Shown: positions 1 through 8,509 of the stretch, piece after piece
Position numbering within the stretch: the first letter of the stretch is position 1
Layout: each line of letters opens with the position of its first letter
Origin: Pseudocitrobacter corydidari
GTDB lineage: Bacteria > Pseudomonadota > Gammaproteobacteria > Enterobacterales > Enterobacteriaceae
Assembly (NCBI RefSeq): GCF_021172065.1
Contig: NZ_CP087880.1
Coordinates: 3,944,583 to 4,008,582 of the forward strand
DNA length: 64,000 nt
Direction of reading: 5' to 3'
The notes under the pieces: generated by a model
What the model saw: only the letters and a program-made list of their open reading frames with translations
The model's database searches: none
Told to the model about the DNA's origin: nothing
Program-made: the position numbers and the translations under genes

Positions 1-561
1 GCCCAGCACTTCCTGGCTCAGATGTTCACGAGAAACTACCTGGCCGAGATGCTGTGCCAGCAGATAAAGCAGGGTGAATTCAGTGCCGGTCAGTTCAAGG
101 ACCTGCCCATCAAAGCTGGCTTCCTGACGGCCCGGGTTCAGGCTCAGGGAATCAACTTCAACGGTTGGGGAACCGACGTCGCTGTTTTGCTGCTGTTCGC
201 TCCAGTGGGAACGACGCAGAATCGCACGTATACGCGCAACCAGCTCGCGATCGTTAAACGGCTTAGGCAAGTAGTCATCTGCGCCCAGTTCAAGGCCCAG
301 AACGCGATCCAGCTCGCTTCCGCGCGCGGTAAGCATAATAACGGGGGTCTGGTGTGTCTGACGAAGCTCTTTAAGCGTGTCGATACCGTTTTTCTTCGGC
401 ATCATCACATCGAGCAAAAGCAGGTCGATGCTGTCGTCCAGAAGTGCCAGCGCCTGTTCACCGTCATGGGCTACCAGAACGTTGAACCCTTCCATGTCGA
501 GCAACTCCTTTAACAAGGAAGTGAGCTCGCGGTCATCATCAACTAATAAAATTTTATTCAT
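1..561 (-). CDS. cpxR: Response regulator CpxR (3' end cut off by window edge)
   Basis: This is the first 187 codons of the OmpR/PhoB-family regulator of the Cpx envelope-stress response; the usual length is about 232 residues, so part of the DNA-binding winged helix lies outside the window. The protein begins MNKILLVDDDRELTSLL, with the acidic pocket at residues 8-10, the phospho-acceptor Asp51 in LLLLDVMMP and the start of the effector domain. The ATG at 561 has a GGAGG ribosome site. It is divergent from cpxP, with a CpxR box between them, which fits autoregulation. The sensor kinase gene cpxA should follow outside the window. Confidence 0.97.
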   Translation of the reverse strand, partial: MNKILLVDDDRELTSLLKELLDMEGFNVLVAHDGEQALALLDDSIDLLLLDVMMPKKNGIDTLKELRQTHQTPVIMLTARGSELDRVLGLELGADDYLPKPFNDRELVARIRAILRRSHWSEQQQNSDVGSPTVEVDSLSLNPGRQEASFDGQVLELTGTEFTLLYLLAQHLGQVVSREHLSQEVLG

Positions 562-616
562 ATTTTAAATACCTCCGAGGCAGAAATTACGTCATCAAGG
601 CCCGCTAATCCATGAC

Positions 617-631
617 TTTACGTTGTTTTAC
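617..631 (-). promoter_or_regulatory. CpxR box between cpxR and cpxP
   Basis: TTTAC-N5-TTTAC on the plus strand reads GTAAA-N5-GTAAA on the minus strand, which is the CpxR binding consensus. It lies between the divergent cpxR and cpxP genes and can serve both. A further single GTAAA occurs at 662-666. Confidence 0.8.
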
Positions 632-711
632 ACCCCCTGACGCATGTTTGCAGCCTGAATCGTAAACTGTCTCTCGTTGAATCGCGACACAAAAGTTTTT
701 GGGAGCAAGTG

Positions 712-1209
712 ATGCGCAATGTTATCGCTGCCGTCATGGCCTCAACACTGGCGCTAAGTGCTTATAGCCAGGCAGCTGAAGTCGTCACCAGCGTTAACTG
801 GCACCCCGCTGAGGGTAGCACGCAGCGTAGCAGTCAGGGTCATATGTTTGACGGCATAAGTTTAACCGAACATCAACGTCAGCAGATGCGAGATCTGATG
901 CAACGTGCCCGGCATGACCAGCCACCCGTTAATGTTAGCGAAGTCGAGACGATGCATCGTCTCATCACAGCAGAAAAATTTGATGAAGCCGCTGTACGCG
1001 CTCAGGCAGAAAAAATGGCGCAGGAGCAGGTTGCACGCCAGGTAGAAATGGCGAAAGTGCGCAACCAGATGTATCGCCTGCTAACGCCAGAGCAGCAAGC
1101 GGCTTTAAATGAGAAACACCAGCAACGTATGGATCAGTTGCGTGAGGTTGCCGGGATGCAGAAAAACCCAACGACAATGTTATTTAGTAGTACCCGTAGC
1201 AACCAGTAA
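712..1209 (+). CDS. cpxP: Periplasmic Cpx modulator/chaperone CpxP
   Basis: CpxP is a small periplasmic adaptor that inhibits the CpxA sensor and delivers misfolded pilins to DegP. The 165-residue product has a signal peptide ending near SQAAE and the two LTxxQ-type motifs of the Spy/CpxP family (LTEHQRQQ and LTPEQQ), with a helical, Gln/Arg-rich body. The ATG at 712 is preferred over the GTG at 709 because GGGAG lies 6 nt upstream of it. It is divergent from cpxR behind a CpxR box. Its 3'UTR encodes the sRNA CpxQ. Confidence 0.96.
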   Translation: MRNVIAAVMASTLALSAYSQAAEVVTSVNWHPAEGSTQRSSQGHMFDGISLTEHQRQQMRDLMQRARHDQPPVNVSEVETMHRLITAEKFDEAAVRAQAEKMAQEQVARQVEMAKVRNQMYRLLTPEQQAALNEKHQQRMDQLREVAGMQKNPTTMLFSSTRSNQ

Positions 1210-1219
1210 CAAACCCTGT

Positions 1220-1279
1220 TTTTCCTTGCCATAGACACCATCCCTGTCTTCCCCCACATGATGTGGGGGTTTTTTTTTG
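1220..1279 (+). ncRNA. cpxQ: CpxQ small RNA from the cpxP 3'UTR
   Basis: The 3'UTR contains TTTTCCTTGCCATAGACACC and then the terminator hairpin, matching the Hfq-dependent sRNA CpxQ as I recall it from E. coli and Salmonella. There it is released from cpxP mRNA by RNase E and represses envelope-protein mRNAs. The exact 5' processing site is inferred by similarity. Confidence 0.8.
1251..1279 (+). terminator. Rho-independent terminator of cpxP/CpxQ
   Basis: Stem CCCCCAC/GTGGGGG with loop ATGAT, followed by a run of nine T. Confidence 0.95.
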
Positions 1280-1337
1280 CCCAAATTTTGCCACCGCCTC
1301 CGCTATACTAGCCGCAGAATGAATGGCAGGAGCGTTT

Positions 1338-2231
1338 ATGAATCAATCATATGGCCAGCTCATCAGCCGCGCAGCGCTTGCCGCGACGGTGATGGCCTCT
1401 GTGTTACTTTTGATTAAAATTTTTGCATGGTGGTACACCGGTTCCGTCAGTATTCTGGCGGCGTTGGTGGATTCCCTGGTGGATATCGCGGCGTCGTTGA
1501 CTAACCTGTGGGTGGTGCGTTATTCGCTGCAACCCGCTGATGATGAACACACTTTCGGCCACGGCAAAGCTGAATCTCTGGCGGCGCTGGCGCAGAGCAT
1601 GTTTATCTCCGGTTCGGCGCTGTTCCTGTTTTTAACAGGCATTCAGCACCTGGCACAGCCGCAGGTGATGAATAAACCGGGTATTGGCGTCATTGTCACC
1701 CTCATTGCGTTGGTGAGTACGTTAGTGCTGGTTTCGTTCCAGCGTTGGGTGGTGCGGAGAACGCAAAGTCAGGCGGTAAGGGCGGATATGCTTCATTATC
1801 AGTCTGATGTTATGATGAACGGTGCAATTTTGGTCGCGCTGGGGCTCTCCTGGTACGGCTGGCATCGCGCAGATGCGCTGTTTGCTTTAGGAATTGGCAT
1901 CTATATTTTATATAGCGCATTACGTATGGGTTATGAGGCGGTTCAGTCTTTGTTGGATCGCGCATTACCCGACGGAGAACGTCAGGAAATTATCGACATC
2001 GTGACCGCCTGGCCTGGGGTAAGCGGTGCACACGATCTCAGAACGCGGCAGTCAGGGCCGACCCGCTTTATTCAGATCCATCTGGAAATGGAAGATAACC
2101 TACCCCTGGTTCAGGCACATGTGATTGCCGAACAGGTGGAGCAGGCTATTTTGCGTCGCTTCCCCGGATCCGATGTGATTATTCACCAGGATCCGTGCTC
2201 AGTTGTCCCGGATGGTGGCAGGAGCGTTTGA
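1338..2231 (+). CDS. fieF: Cation-efflux pump FieF (Zn2+/Fe2+:H+ antiporter)
   Basis: This cation diffusion facilitator exports zinc or ferrous iron across the inner membrane in exchange for protons. The 297-residue protein has about six membrane segments and a cytoplasmic C-terminal domain. The transport-site residues are visible: Asp45 and Asp49 in LVDSLVDI, and His and Asp in HYQSDVMMN. The start at 1338 (MNQSYGQL) follows CAGGAG; an in-frame ATG at 1323 lacks a good ribosome site. Also known as yiiP. It lies between cpxP and pfkA as in E. coli. Confidence 0.97.
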   Translation: MNQSYGQLISRAALAATVMASVLLLIKIFAWWYTGSVSILAALVDSLVDIAASLTNLWVVRYSLQPADDEHTFGHGKAESLAALAQSMFISGSALFLFLTGIQHLAQPQVMNKPGIGVIVTLIALVSTLVLVSFQRWVVRRTQSQAVRADMLHYQSDVMMNGAILVALGLSWYGWHRADALFALGIGIYILYSALRMGYEAVQSLLDRALPDGERQEIIDIVTAWPGVSGAHDLRTRQSGPTRFIQIHLEMEDNLPLVQAHVIAEQVEQAILRRFPGSDVIIHQDPCSVVPDGGRSV

Positions 2232-2304
2232 ACTTTCGTAAGTCGTTGTAAAAGTGTGGGGTCGATCGGCATTTTTTGTTCAAATAACCGCCATTCGGCC
2301 TGAC

Positions 2305-2338
2305 CTGAATCAATTCAGCACGAAGCACTTGATATACT
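2305..2338 (+). promoter_or_regulatory. Probable pfkA promoter with Cra-like operator
   Basis: CTGAATCAATTCAG (2305-2318) is a palindrome close to the Cra (FruR) operator, and a TATACT -10 box lies at 2333-2338. The palindrome would overlap the -35 position. Cra repression of pfkA is established in E. coli; assignment of this exact site is inference. Confidence 0.45.
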
Positions 2339-2423
2339 ATCTGTAATAAGGTCGTTCTCTCCCTACAGGGAGCGCTTCGGGCAGAAGAATTAATTATTAG
2401 CATTCCTAAGTTCAGAGGTAGTC

Positions 2424-3386
2424 ATGATTAAGAAAATCGGTGTGTTGACAAGCGGCGGTGATGCGCCGGGTATGAACGCTGCCATTCGTGGTGTTGTGCG
2501 CGCTGCGTTAACGGAAGGTCTGGAAGTTTTTGGTATCTATGACGGTTACCTGGGTCTGTATGAAGACCGTATGGTTCAACTCGACCGTTACAGCGTCTCC
2601 GATATGATCAACCGTGGCGGTACCTTCCTCGGTTCAGCGCGTTTCCCGGAATTCCGTGATGAGAATATCCGCGCTGTGGCTATCGAAAACATGAAAAAAC
2701 GCGGTCTGGACGCGCTGGTTGTTATCGGCGGTGACGGTTCCTACATGGGCGCCATGCGTCTGACCGAAATGGGATTCCCGTGCATCGGCCTGCCGGGCAC
2801 CATCGACAACGATATCAAGGGCACTGACTACACCATCGGTTTCTTCACCGCACTGAGCACCGTGGTTGAAGCGATTGACCGCCTGCGTGACACCTCTTCT
2901 TCTCACCAGCGTATCTCTGTTGTGGAAGTCATGGGCCGTTACTGCGGAGACCTGACCCTGGCGGCAGCGATTGCCGGTGGTTGTGAATTCGTGGTTCTGC
3001 CGGAAGTTGAGTTTAACCGTGACGATCTGGTGAATGAAATCAAAGCCGGCATCGCGAAAGGTAAAAAACACGCAATCGTCGCCATCACTGAACACATGTG
3101 TGATATCGACGAGCTGGCGCATTTCATTGAGAAAGAAACCGGCCGTGAAACCCGTGCAACCGTTCTGGGCCACATCCAGCGCGGCGGCTCCCCGGTGCCT
3201 TACGACCGTATTCTGGCTTCCCGCATGGGCGCATACGCCATTGAACTGCTGCAGCAGGGCTTCGGTGGCCGCTGCGTCGGTATTCAGAACGAAAAACTGG
3301 TTCACCATGACATCATTGACGCCATCGAAAATATGAAGCGTCCGTTCAAAGGTGACTGGTTAGACTGCGCGAAAATGCTGTACTGA
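2424..3386 (+). CDS. pfkA: ATP-dependent 6-phosphofructokinase I
   Basis: PfkA phosphorylates fructose 6-phosphate at the committed step of glycolysis; the cytoplasmic tetramer is activated by ADP and inhibited by PEP. The protein has the full 320 residues. It shows LTSGGDAPGMNA at the N-terminus, the ATP-binding IGGDGSYMGA, the catalytic PGTIDNDI with the base Asp127, and GHIQRGGSP. The ATG at 2424 follows AGAGG. In E. coli the next gene is sbp; here it is selC, which marks one of the synteny breaks. Confidence 0.98.
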   Translation: MIKKIGVLTSGGDAPGMNAAIRGVVRAALTEGLEVFGIYDGYLGLYEDRMVQLDRYSVSDMINRGGTFLGSARFPEFRDENIRAVAIENMKKRGLDALVVIGGDGSYMGAMRLTEMGFPCIGLPGTIDNDIKGTDYTIGFFTALSTVVEAIDRLRDTSSSHQRISVVEVMGRYCGDLTLAAAIAGGCEFVVLPEVEFNRDDLVNEIKAGIAKGKKHAIVAITEHMCDIDELAHFIEKETGRETRATVLGHIQRGGSPVPYDRILASRMGAYAIELLQQGFGGRCVGIQNEKLVHHDIIDAIENMKRPFKGDWLDCAKMLY

Positions 3387-3431
3387 TTCGCGTGGGTTAA
3401 CCGAGGGCGTACTGCCCGACGTAATAAAATG

Positions 3432-3459
3432 GCCTTCCCTTCCGGGAGGGCTTTTTTTT
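3432..3459 (+). terminator. Rho-independent terminator of pfkA
   Basis: Stem GCCTTCCC/GGGAGGGC with loop TTCC, followed by eight T. Confidence 0.93.
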
Positions 3460-3569
3460 GACTTAATTTTAGCGCGGTGATAGTTCGAATAATTTTCGCA
3501 TCACTATGATTAAGGGTGGTGTGGGGAAAAGAGACGAGGTTGATAAGTCAGGGCAAAAAGGGAGCATTT

Positions 3570-3664
3570 TGGCGGAAGATCACAGGAGTCGAACCTGCCC
3601 GGGACCGCTGGCGGCCCCAACTGGATTTGAAGTCCAGCCACCTCACCGGAGATGACGATCTTCC
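3570..3664 (-). tRNA. selC: Selenocysteine tRNA (tRNA-Sec, anticodon UCA)
   Basis: This is a 95-nt tRNA with an encoded CCA end (3570-3572), an 8-bp acceptor stem beginning GGAAGATC, a long variable arm (GGGGCCGCCAGCGGTCCC) and anticodon TCA at 3628-3630 in CTTCAAA. These are the hallmarks of tRNA-Sec, which is charged by SerS/SelA and delivered by SelB to recoded UGA codons. The selC 3' end is a frequent integration site for islands in other enterobacteria; none is seen here. Confidence 0.97.
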
Positions 3665-3965
3665 GCGCCTCGATTGCTACATGGAGGCGGGGCGCATTAT
3701 AGCTACTTTCAGGCATTTACCACATCTTTTAATGCACCTTTTTTGGATTCATTTGGTACATATCACGCGTGTGAATGTCTCCCTCAGAACAAAACCCCAT
3801 AAAATCCGCAAGTTACACTTCGACACACTCTCTAGTCCTACCGCGATCACAGAAATTAAGAAACGTAATTTGATAACGAGATATCGGAATTCATCTTAGC
3901 GGGCGGATGGTTTACAAAAACCGTAACCGGTACCAGCGTGGAGTCGGCTCAAGAAGGATTTCGAC
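3665..3965. other. Intergenic selC-yicJ: selC promoter and yicJ leader
   Basis: On the minus strand a perfect TATAAT (3696-3701) is followed by a GC-rich discriminator (GCGCCCCGCC), typical of a stringently controlled stable-RNA promoter, here for selC. The remainder is AT-rich with no supportable gene. The yicJ ribosome site AGAAGGA lies just before 3966. Confidence 0.6.
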
Positions 3966-5360
3966 ATGAAAAGCGAAGTTTTATCCGTCAAAGAGAAGAT
4001 TGGTTATGGCATGGGCGACGCCGCCAGCCATATCATTTTTGATAACGTCATGTTGTACATGATGTTTTTTTACACCGATATTTTCGGTATCCCTGCCGGC
4101 TTTGTTGGCACCATGTTCCTGCTGGCGCGCGCGCTGGATGCCATCTCCGACCCCTGCATGGGCCTGCTGGCTGACCGTACCCGCAGCCGCTGGGGCAAGT
4201 TCCGCCCGTGGGTGCTGTTTGGCGCGCTGCCGTTTGGCGTGGTGTGTGTGCTGGCTTACAGCACGCCAGACCTCAGCCTTAACGGCAAAATGATATACGC
4301 CGCCGTAACTTACACGCTGCTGACCCTGCTCTATACCGTGGTGAATATTCCTTACTGTGCGCTGGGCGGCGTAATCACAAACGACCCAACGCAGCGTATC
4401 TCGCTGCAATCCTGGCGCTTCGTGCTGGCGACGGCGGGCGGCATGCTCTCTACCGTGCTGATGATGCCGCTGGTGAATTTAATCGGCGGCGAGGATAAAG
4501 CGCTCGGTTTCCAGGGCGGGATTGCCGTGCTGTCGGTGGTTGCGTTCCTGATGCTGGCATTCTGCTTCTTCACCACGAAAGAACGTATCCAGGTACCGCC
4601 GAGCACCACCGGCATGCGTGAAGATCTGCGCGATATCTGGCAGAACGATCAGTGGCGCATTGTTGGCTTGCTCACCATTCTCAACATCCTTGCCGTCTGC
4701 GTGCGCGGCGGCGCGATGATGTATTACGTCACCTGGATTATGGGCTCTCCGGCGTTATTCACTGCTTTCCTGACCACCTATTGTGTCGGCAACCTGATTG
4801 GCTCCGCAATGGCCAAACCGCTCACCGACTGGAAATGCAAAGTGAGCGTCTTCTGGTGGACCAACGCTATTCTGGCGGTGCTGAGCCTGGCGATGTTCTT
4901 TGTACCGATGAATGCCAACGTACTGATGTTCGGCTTTATTTTCGTGATTGGTGTGCTGCACCAACTTGTGACGCCGATTCAGTGGGTGATGATGTCCGAC
5001 ACCGTCGATTATGGCGAGTGGTGTAACGGTAAACGTCTTACCGGCATCAGTTTCGCAGGCACGCTGTTCGTGCTGAAGCTGGGCCTGGCGCTGGGCGGCG
5101 CGATGATTGGCTGGATGCTGGCGGGCGGGGGCTACGATGCGGCCGCGAAAGCGCAGAACAGCACCACCATAAGCATCATTATCGCCCTGTTCACTCTCGT
5201 TCCTGCGGTTTGCTATCTGCTGAGCGCCATCATTGCGAAGCGCTACTACACCCTGAAAACGCCGTTCTTGCTGAAAGTTATGGGCGAGCTGGCGCAGGGC
5301 GCGCGGCGCAATCAACAAGAATTTGAACATGTACCCGAATCAAAATCATTACAGAGTTAA
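3966..5360 (+). CDS. yicJ: GPH-family sugar symporter YicJ
   Basis: This inner-membrane transporter of the glycoside-pentoside-hexuronide:cation symporter family (MelB/XylP relatives) has 464 residues and about 12 membrane segments. The family signature is visible in the first half (DAISDPCMGLLADRTRSRWG). It is 11 nt upstream of the alpha-xylosidase gene yicI, so it probably imports an alpha-xyloside such as isoprimeverose; the substrate is inferred from that pairing. Confidence 0.93.
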   Translation: MKSEVLSVKEKIGYGMGDAASHIIFDNVMLYMMFFYTDIFGIPAGFVGTMFLLARALDAISDPCMGLLADRTRSRWGKFRPWVLFGALPFGVVCVLAYSTPDLSLNGKMIYAAVTYTLLTLLYTVVNIPYCALGGVITNDPTQRISLQSWRFVLATAGGMLSTVLMMPLVNLIGGEDKALGFQGGIAVLSVVAFLMLAFCFFTTKERIQVPPSTTGMREDLRDIWQNDQWRIVGLLTILNILAVCVRGGAMMYYVTWIMGSPALFTAFLTTYCVGNLIGSAMAKPLTDWKCKVSVFWWTNAILAVLSLAMFFVPMNANVLMFGFIFVIGVLHQLVTPIQWVMMSDTVDYGEWCNGKRLTGISFAGTLFVLKLGLALGGAMIGWMLAGGGYDAAAKAQNSTTISIIIALFTLVPAVCYLLSAIIAKRYYTLKTPFLLKVMGELAQGARRNQQEFEHVPESKSLQS

Positions 5361-5371
5361 GAGGACGAACT

Positions 5372-7690
5372 ATGAAAATCAGTGATGGAAACTGGCTGAT
5401 CCAACCGGGTCTCAATCTTATCCACCCCATCCAGGTGTTCGATGTCGAACAGCACGGTAATGAGATGGTGGTTTATGCTGCGCCGCGCGATGTGCGTGAG
5501 CGTACCTGGCAGCTGGATACCCCAATGTTTACGCTGCGCTTTTTTGCTCCGCAGGAAGGGGTGGTCGGCGTACGTATCGAACACTTTCAGGGCGCGTTAA
5601 ATAACGGCCCGCACTATCCGCTGAATGTCCTGAAAGACGTCAAAGTTGAAATGCAGAACACCGCTGAATTTGCCGAGCTGAAAAGTGGCAACCTGAGCGT
5701 GCGCGTAACCAAAGGTGAATTCTGGTCGCTCGATTTCCTGCGCAACGGCGTGCGTATTACCGGTTCTCAGGTGAAAAATAACGGCTACGTGCAGGACGGC
5801 AACACCGGTAAAAACTATCTGTTTGAGCGCCTGGACCTCGGCGTGGGTGAAACGGTTTATGGCCTGGGCGAGCGCTTCACTGCGCTGGTGCGTAACGGCC
5901 AGACGGTTGATACCTGGAACCGCGACGGCGGCACCAGTACCGAGCAGTCCTACAAAAACATCCCGTTCTACATTACCAACCGCGGTTACGGCGTGCTGGT
6001 GAATCACCCGGAAAACGTCTCGTTCGAAATTGGATCTGAGAAAGTCTCGAAGGTGCAGTTCAGCGTGGAAGGCGAATATCTGGAATATTTCGTGATCGAC
6101 GGCCCGACACCTAAAGAGGTGCTCAATCGCTACACGCAATTTACCGGTCGCCCGGCGCTGCCGCCTGCGTGGTCGTTCGGCCTGTGGCTCACTACCTCAT
6201 TTACCACTAACTACGATGAAGCGACCGTGAACAGCTTTATCGATGGCATGGCTGAGCGCAACCTGCCGTTGCACGTTTTCCACTTTGACTGCTTCTGGAT
6301 GAAAGCCTTCCAGTGGTGTGACTTCGAGTGGGATCCGGTGACCTTCCCTGACCCGAAAGGCATGATTCAGCGCCTGAAAGAGAAAGGGCTGAAGGTGTGC
6401 GTGTGGATCAACCCGTACATCGGCCAAAAATCGCCTGTCTTCCAGGAACTGAAAGAGAAGGGCTATCTGCTTAAACGCCCGGATGGGTCGATCTGGCAGT
6501 GGGATAAATGGCAGCCCGGCCTGGCAATTTACGATTTCACCAACCCGGATGCCTGCCAGTGGTACGCCGACAAGCTGAAAGGGCTGGTGGATATTGGCGT
6601 CGATTGCTTCAAAACCGATTTCGGCGAACGTATCCCGACGGATGTTCAGTGGTTTGACGGTTCCGATCCGCAGAAAATGCACAACCACTACGCCTTTATC
6701 TACAACGAACTGGTGTGGAACGTGCTGAAAGAGACTGTTGGCGAGGAAGAGGCGGTGCTGTTCGCCCGTTCCGCCTCCGTGGGTGCGCAACAGTTCCCGG
6801 TTCACTGGGGCGGTGACTGCTACGCCAACTACGAATCCATGGCGGAAAGCCTGCGCGGCGGCCTGTCGATTGGCCTCTCCGGCTTCGGCTTCTGGAGCCA
6901 CGATATCGGCGGCTTCGAAAACACCGCCCCGGCCGATGTCTACAAACGCTGGTGCGCATTCGGCCTCTTCTCAAGCCATAGCCGCCTGCATGGCAGCAAA
7001 TCTTACCGTGTACCGTGGGCGTACGACGAAGAGTCCTGCGACGTGGTGCGTTTCTTCACCGAAATGAAGTGCCGCATGATGCCGTACCTCTATCGTCAGG
7101 CAGCGCTGGCGCATGAGCAGGGTACGCCAATGTTACGCGCGATGATGCTGGAGTTCCCGAACGACCCGGCATGCGACTACCTCGATCGCCAGTATATGCT
7201 CGGCGATTCCGTGATGGTGGCGCCGGTGTTCTCGGAAGTGGGCGACGTGCAGTTCTACCTGCCGGAAGGCCGCTGGACGCACCTGTGGCATAACGATGAA
7301 GTTCAGGGTAGCCGCTGGCATAAACAGCAGCACGACTTCCTGAGTCTGCCGGTGTATGTTCGCGACAACACCCTGCTGGCGTTGGGCAACAACAATCAGA
7401 AACCGAACTACGCGTGGCATGAAGGCACGGAGTTCCAGCTCTTCTGTCTGGATGATGGCCGTGAAGCTCTCTGCACCGTTCCGGCGGCGGATGGTTCAGC
7501 CGCGTTCACCCTGAAAGCGGTGCGCGCGGGTAACACCATCACGGTGACCGGTGAAGGTAACGCGCGCGACTGGACGCTGTGCCTGCGTAACGTGCAGCAG
7601 ATTAGCGGCATTAAGGGCGGCGCACATGCTGGAAGTGAGCTGGGCGTGGTGGTGAAAGCGCAGAGTAATACGCTGACGATCACACTTTAA
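5372..7690 (+). CDS. yicI: Alpha-xylosidase YicI (GH31)
   Basis: YicI is a cytoplasmic retaining glycosidase that releases alpha-xylose from isoprimeverose-type oligosaccharides. The 772-residue chain has the GH31 order: N-terminal beta-sandwich, (beta/alpha)8 barrel, C-terminal beta domains. By codon count the nucleophile is Asp416 (KTDFGE, codon at 6617) and the acid/base is Asp482 (WGGDCY, codon at 6815), the same numbering as the E. coli enzyme. It is co-transcribed with yicJ and ends at a strong terminator. Confidence 0.97.
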   Translation: MKISDGNWLIQPGLNLIHPIQVFDVEQHGNEMVVYAAPRDVRERTWQLDTPMFTLRFFAPQEGVVGVRIEHFQGALNNGPHYPLNVLKDVKVEMQNTAEFAELKSGNLSVRVTKGEFWSLDFLRNGVRITGSQVKNNGYVQDGNTGKNYLFERLDLGVGETVYGLGERFTALVRNGQTVDTWNRDGGTSTEQSYKNIPFYITNRGYGVLVNHPENVSFEIGSEKVSKVQFSVEGEYLEYFVIDGPTPKEVLNRYTQFTGRPALPPAWSFGLWLTTSFTTNYDEATVNSFIDGMAERNLPLHVFHFDCFWMKAFQWCDFEWDPVTFPDPKGMIQRLKEKGLKVCVWINPYIGQKSPVFQELKEKGYLLKRPDGSIWQWDKWQPGLAIYDFTNPDACQWYADKLKGLVDIGVDCFKTDFGERIPTDVQWFDGSDPQKMHNHYAFIYNELVWNVLKETVGEEEAVLFARSASVGAQQFPVHWGGDCYANYESMAESLRGGLSIGLSGFGFWSHDIGGFENTAPADVYKRWCAFGLFSSHSRLHGSKSYRVPWAYDEESCDVVRFFTEMKCRMMPYLYRQAALAHEQGTPMLRAMMLEFPNDPACDYLDRQYMLGDSVMVAPVFSEVGDVQFYLPEGRWTHLWHNDEVQGSRWHKQQHDFLSLPVYVRDNTLLALGNNNQKPNYAWHEGTEFQLFCLDDGREALCTVPAADGSAAFTLKAVRAGNTITVTGEGNARDWTLCLRNVQQISGIKGGAHAGSELGVVVKAQSNTLTITL

Positions 7691-7713
7691 TTTACGCTTT
7701 GTGCGTTAATCTG

Positions 7714-7744
7714 GCCCTCTTTGCGCTGTAAAGAGGGCTTTTTT
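7714..7744 (+). terminator. Rho-independent terminator of yicJI
   Basis: Stem GCCCTCTTT/AAAGAGGGC, loop GCGCTGT, then six T. Confidence 0.93.
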
Positions 7745-7770
7745 ATGTGTTCTCAACTCAGGGAGGAGTC

Positions 7771-8493
7771 ATGGATCCGCAAATCATTTTCCGCGATGCA
7801 AAGCTAAGCAAAATTGATATCACTGTTTTACGCTGTATTCAGGACGATCCCGAACGCTGTTTGAGAGAGGGAATTCGTTCCGTGGCAACGCGCTGTTATA
7901 GCAATCCTTCCTCGCTGGTGCGTCTGGCAAAGAAGCTTAACTTTAGCGGCTGGCTGGAGCTGGTCTATTTTATAAAATTCAATATCACGATGCCGAAACT
8001 GGATGTGACGAATGATATTGATTTTATGAACATTCAGCCTGCGGAAGGCCTGACGTTGCTGCTAGAGAGGCTGAAGCATGAGCGCGTGTTAATCCACGGC
8101 AGTGGATTTTCGCAGCTTATTGCGCAATATATTTATAATAAATTTCTGGTGACCGGCGTGAATGCCAGCCTCGCGCTTTGGCCAGACTACGAAATTCTTG
8201 AACAGAAATCGGCGTTAAAATTTGACTCTATCTGGATTGTGTCAAAATCCGGGCGTAGCAGTTCTGCGCTGAACTGGGTCAATGCCATTAAGGGAAAGGG
8301 AATGAATCTGGTTTGCTTTACCGGCGACTATCAAAGCCCGCTTGCCCAGGCTGCCGATACGGCGTTTATCATTCATGACCCGCAAAAGTTTGATGACGAT
8401 ATCTACTGGAGCAACCCGTTTTTTGGCTACTGTATTCTCGGCTTTGAGCATCTGCTCAAGTTGTGGTTTATGCAAAATAGCGGGGCGCGATGA
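7771..8493 (+). CDS. RpiR-family sugar-phosphate-sensing regulator
   Basis: The 240-residue protein has an N-terminal helix-turn-helix (about residues 15-75, with RSVATRCYSNPSSLVRLAKKL) and a C-terminal SIS sugar-phosphate isomerase fold (about 95-225). The ATG at 7771 has a strong GGGAGGAG site, better than the GTG at 7747. It converges on the GH4/PTS pair and is the likely regulator of that cassette, responding to a phosphorylated disaccharide. Family is clear; target and effector are inferred. E. coli K-12 has no gene here. Confidence 0.85.
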   Translation: MDPQIIFRDAKLSKIDITVLRCIQDDPERCLREGIRSVATRCYSNPSSLVRLAKKLNFSGWLELVYFIKFNITMPKLDVTNDIDFMNIQPAEGLTLLLERLKHERVLIHGSGFSQLIAQYIYNKFLVTGVNASLALWPDYEILEQKSALKFDSIWIVSKSGRSSSALNWVNAIKGKGMNLVCFTGDYQSPLAQAADTAFIIHDPQKFDDDIYWSNPFFGYCILGFEHLLKLWFMQNSGAR

Positions 8494-8502
8494 GCGCCCC
8501 GC
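8480..8502. terminator. Convergent hairpin between the rpiR-type gene and the GH4 gene
   Basis: Perfect 9-bp stem GCGGGGCGC/GCGCCCCGC with loop GATGA; it includes the stop codon of the regulator. It lacks a clear T tract on either side, so its strength as a terminator is uncertain. Confidence 0.55.
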
Positions 8503-8509
8503 CGATATG

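Noticed and set aside
1..513. 163-codon plus-strand open frame at the window start
   Set aside because: It is antisense to cpxR, whose translation matches the CpxR receiver domain.
3570..3664. selC as an occupied island attachment site
   Set aside because: No integrase and no duplicated tRNA 3' end are found on the downstream side; the flanking genes are core genes.
3516..3899. 127-codon open frame over selC
   Set aside because: It runs antisense through the tRNA-Sec gene and its promoter, with no ribosome site or recognisable protein.
7745..7770. Upstream GTG start (7747) for the RpiR-family gene
   Set aside because: It overlaps the tail of the yicI terminator, whereas the ATG at 7771 has GGGAGGAG at good spacing.
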